NCBI RefSeq assembly: GCF_905220565.1
Contig: NC_059400.1
Span: 6,160,159 to 6,224,158 of the forward strand
DNA from: Melitaea cinxia
Lineage: Eukaryota; Arthropoda; Insecta; Lepidoptera; Nymphalidae
Reading direction: 5' to 3'
DNA length: 64,000 bases
Shown here: one piece after another, positions 60,442 through 64,000 of the stretch
Numbering within the stretch: position 1 is the first letter of the stretch
Layout: the number at the start of each line of letters is the position of its first letter
Notes under the pieces: generated by a model
Database searches by the model: none
The model's input: the letters and a program-made list of their open reading frames with translations, nothing else
What the model was told of the DNA's origin: nothing
Program-made: the position numbers and the translations under genes

Positions 60442-60973
60442 GTTTGTCGTCTAATGTATATGAACATCTAAATGTTTAAAACGGTAGGCAAAGCGTGCAA
60501 GTTGCTGTTTAAATTCACATTTAATGTATTTTGAGTAATAAGAAGTTTAAATATGAGTAGGTGATACTTACATATGTATTTTTTAAAGCTTTCATTTAAC
60601 TTGCAATATAACATACATTGCAATAATATATAAAATGTATGTTTGAAGGGTGAATGAAATCTTTGAACACAATTTTTGAAGCATATATTTATCTTTTTAC
60701 CTACGTAGATAAATAAGTAAATTAAATATAATATAATATTGTATATACTCGTAATATTGATCTACTAGGTAGTTATAATTTTTATAATTTCCAAGTTCGT
60801 GTTTACTTGAATATCGCGACAAGCTTTTATATCATATACTTAAATTATTGTGTACCTAATGATGTTATATGTTAATACTAAAAGTTTTAAAGGAAAAGTT
60901 TATTTTATTATTTTTAGTACATTTAAAATAAAATCTTATTTTTTTTAAGTTGTTTACGTTAATTTACTTAAAA

Positions 60974-61164
60974 CTAGCATCCCGCCCCGGCTTCGCACGG
61001 GTATTTAACAAAAATTTCAAAATAACTTTTTTTCCTCAATATTTTTGAAATTATAATATGTCACCTACGAATAGTTAGCTTCCCAACAGTGAAAGAATTT
61101 TTCAAATAACCAATTCAATTCAAACAAACAATCAAATCTTTCCTCTTTATAATATTAGTATAGA
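60974..61164 (-). mobile_element. Complete short Helitron (191 bp)
   Basis: On minus: A|TCTATACTAATATTATAAAG at the 5' end; GCGAAGCCGGGGCGGGATGC with CTAG|T at the 3' end. The termini match the 446-bp copy at 42949-43394. Confidence 0.88.
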
Positions 61165-61169
61165 TATTG

Positions 61170-64000
61170 TTAAAATTTACTACAATATGTGTGGTATCAT
61201 TTTAGAAAGAACTGTTTTCAGAAATTGTTGTTTATTTTTGTAACTATTTATTTTTACTTGCACCTCTTATATCACTACCACTTGGCTGAGACAATGTTAT
61301 AATTTTTTGTTTTTACAAATAATACTTTAGGGAAAGCGATTAAAGGCATTATAAATGTAGTAACTTTATTATTTCATTATTGAAGACCTCTATGTGTATC
61401 TAGACACAAATTAATATTCTAGTTAGCTCGTTCATTAACATATAGTCTACTTGTAAAATGAGTAGATACTTTGATCTAAGGTAAAGTATGTGTATAAAAT
61501 ATTATACCACTTACGTACCTATGGTAGTTTTTGTAATTCCGTACATCTTAGGATCTTATTAAGATTAAGATATAATACGGAATATTTAAAAAAAATTACT
61601 AAGGTTTATATTCAAATCATTGAGTCTATCTTCTTCATAAGATATGTAATAGGTACAACTAATATTAATTTATAGATCTATTAATATGTTTTATATCTGA
61701 GGAAAGGTGGAACTTTAAGATAATGCGGTTAACGCTTGCGGTTTTAATTGCGGTATCCATTACGATTGTATAAAGTACCATTATTGCGTTGTGATATAAT
61801 TATTGCGCTGTGATTTCGATGATTATAGTAATAACTAAAAGCAGGACCTGATTATTATTTAAATAAACCCACTTCTAACGACTAACACACTTATGTTTTA
61901 ATAAATGTTGGAATCGAAACGTGAAAATAAAAACCATAACATTCTTTCGTTTTGCTGATATAATTTAAGGGATAATATATTTTAAATAAGAAAACAAGTT
62001 AACACAAATTACAGGAAATATGGATACTAAACAAATAATGTTTACGATTTCCTTCAAAATGTACAAAGTATGAACAGCGTCTTGGCATGACATTTGACAA
62101 TTGAGCATTTGTTTAGGTAATAAGTAATAAATTCAACAAAGCTGATTGAATTGATATCAAAACATTAAGGGCCGTTTTCACCGCTTGTGGATAAAGTTTA
62201 TCCTGTAAATAAGTTAGGAGTAAAGTCCACGTAATTAAATCATTTAAATAACGATATTAAAATTAATATTTTGGTCTCATTTAAACCACGAATGTTTGAC
62301 GGTTACTGTTGGTGGTAGGGGGTTTGATCCCCGCACATGGTATAAGTACATTTCTATTGGCCATAGAGATATTTGCCATACTCTGGGTGTTTGTGCTTGT
62401 GTATTGAGTGTTATCGGACCCCTGACACAGGAGTAATTCCTAGTGGGAGCTGTTGAGTGTGCAATTACTTCTTATTTGTAAAAGTTACCGCATCTTTTTA
62501 ATGAATTGAATTATTTGAAAGATTTAACTCCAAAAAAAATTAAGTTAATTTTAAATAAGTTATAACTTGAGTGTGTATATATATATATGATATTTATCAA
62601 GTTTAGAAATTTTTCTTATAATAATTTGTTATTAAGTAACCATTTATGTTTTTGATCGAGTGATAACTCTATTATAATTATACCGATGTTCAATAAGTAT
62701 GCAATTAATTCACAATCATATCAGTGATTCTTAACGCACCACAACAATGCCCTGCATAGTTACTTTCTGAACATCCGGTATTTAGTAGTTAATCTACAAT
62801 AGGGCCCTAAAATGGATACCTTAAAATTTAAAGGCTTAGAAGTATATTACGAGCAGAAAGGTAAATAGAAAAGGAACTAAGCTTTCTGAATGACGGTCTT
62901 CGGTATAAGTGAGTTCAAAGCCTGTTTAAGCCGGCTTCACACGACGCATATCTTCAAAGCATTCTTCATGTTTTTATTATGGACAGACAATATCTACATA
63001 ATAAAAACATGAAAACAAAAACTAAGATAATTAATTTTGAACATAGCCATTATTGTTGCGCCATTCATAATAATCTATTATTGCTATTGACATATCAAGT
63101 ACGAGATGAAGTTTACTTCATACACGGGTATGAAAAGTGTAAGTACTTTTAAAATTGACTTTTTTGTTAATTTATAGCATTATATTATAGTGTATTTATA
63201 TCGTAATATACATATATATAAGAAAAACTAAAAAAAGAATGAACTCTTTTCCAAAGAGTTTGCCTACTTCTTGTGTATTTTTCCATAAGTCGATTTTAGG
63301 AAGTATTTTTTTTTGTCAAAAGTGTTACTTCTGAAACAGCATAACTCTTGTAACTTTACTAAACAAAACTAAGTAAAAACTGGCGTAACTCAATACGGCT
63401 TTGCACACGACTACTTAGAAACCTTTGGAAAAATTTCACCGATCCCTTTAGAAGCACATTAACACTGTAAGCAAAAGCATCCACATTCCATTTATTAAAA
63501 AGTGTAATGAATCGAGATAATGGTAATTTCGTTTGAACGAAGTATTGAACTATTCATAATACGTGTTCGTTTGACCGCGTGTAATCCGACTACTTATTAC
63601 TATTTTACTATAATGATATTAGTTAAAATTATTACTAAACTACTTTAGGTCACAAAAAAGTGAAGTGTTGTTGTTACTTGTCGATCATTGGAAACAATTT
63701 TTATTATTTTTATTGCGTGTCTGTTGCATTTACATGAACTACCTAACTAAATGTCGTCTATTTTAAGAATTAGGTTTATAAGCATAGATCAAGTAAAAAA
63801 AAAGTAAGTAATTGATCTGTTTATAAGTTACACTTTTCATTTTCTTTTATTGAGTATTAAGAACTTTAATTTTATTAGATATATAGTTACATATAATGTG
63901 ACTTCTATAATTATAAAAATCAATAACCATATTTCAATAAGTCTAATATTATCGTATTTTATCTACGTCATTTTCAACCAATAAAATATTTAAAAATAGA
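61170..64000. other. AT-rich stretch with one SINE
   Basis: Apart from a SINE-like copy at about 62290-62475 (GGTGGTAGGGGGTTTGATCC box B-like, then TGTGCTTGTGTATTGAGTG), nothing recognisable. Confidence 0.4.
62290..62475 (+). repeat. tRNA-derived SINE
   Basis: GACGGTTACTGTTGGTGGTA and GGGTTTGATCCCCGCACATG form tRNA-like boxes. The 3' part GACACAGGAGTAATTCCTAG also occurs at 17660-17710 and 30930-30950. Confidence 0.65.

Larger units (their letters stand above)
53770..64000. other. Region upstream of the first TULP4 exon found, repeats only
   Basis: About 10 kb with no exon that I can support on either strand. It holds retroposons, SINEs, Helitrons and an inverted-repeat element listed separately. 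It is probably the 5' intron and/or promoter side of TULP4. Confidence 0.45.

Noticed and set aside
1..64000. Operon, CRISPR, prophage or defence-system architecture
   Set aside because: Introns, long UTRs and eukaryotic repeat families exclude a prokaryotic reading; no spaced direct-repeat array was seen.

Overview
This window looks like nuclear DNA from a moth or butterfly (Lepidoptera). It is AT-rich, the genes are split by GT-AG introns, and it is densely filled with lepidopteran-type repeats: Helitrons with TC...CTAG ends inserted between A and T, RTE and other LINE remnants, tRNA-headed SINEs, and a short retroposon family containing the 'GGCCTATGTCCAGCAG' motif. I see no prokaryotic, viral, CRISPR or operon-like features. 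The four host genes were identified from their protein sequences. Their splice junctions were rebuilt by hand so that every exon keeps frame.

Layout. (1) About 464-7849, plus strand: the last ten coding exons of an EFA6/PSD-type Arf6 exchange factor (acidic region, Sec7, PH, coiled coil). Its 5' part lies left of the window, and a TE-poor AT-rich stretch to about 10940 is probably its 3' UTR. (2) 13261-14178, minus strand: a two-exon BABAM1/MERIT40 gene (284 aa). (3) 14985-16892, plus strand: a five-exon RWDD1 gene (239 aa), head to head with BABAM1 across about 0.8 kb. (4) 23302-53767, minus strand: fourteen exons (1321 aa) of TULP4/Tusp, with N-terminal WD40 repeats, a SOCS-box-like segment and a tubby domain split by a long low-complexity insert. 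The exon with its start codon was not found and probably lies beyond 54 kb or outside the window. (5) 53768-64000: no recognisable gene, only repeats and AT-rich sequence, probably the 5' intron or upstream region of TULP4.

How the genes relate. They are separate housekeeping or signalling genes: Arf6 activation at the plasma membrane, K63-deubiquitinase complex scaffolding, DRG2-linked translation factor control, and a tubby/SOCS adaptor. Nothing in the sequence shows that they work as one system. Most of the unexplained structure comes from mobile elements: nested insertions with exact target-site duplications, fold-back elements with long inverted arms, a 2.7-kb inverted-repeat element carrying a U2 snRNA 5' fragment, and an unclassified repeat family capped by a 14-bp palindrome. 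I did not find convincing evidence for a new biological system; the repeat structures are the parts most worth a second look.
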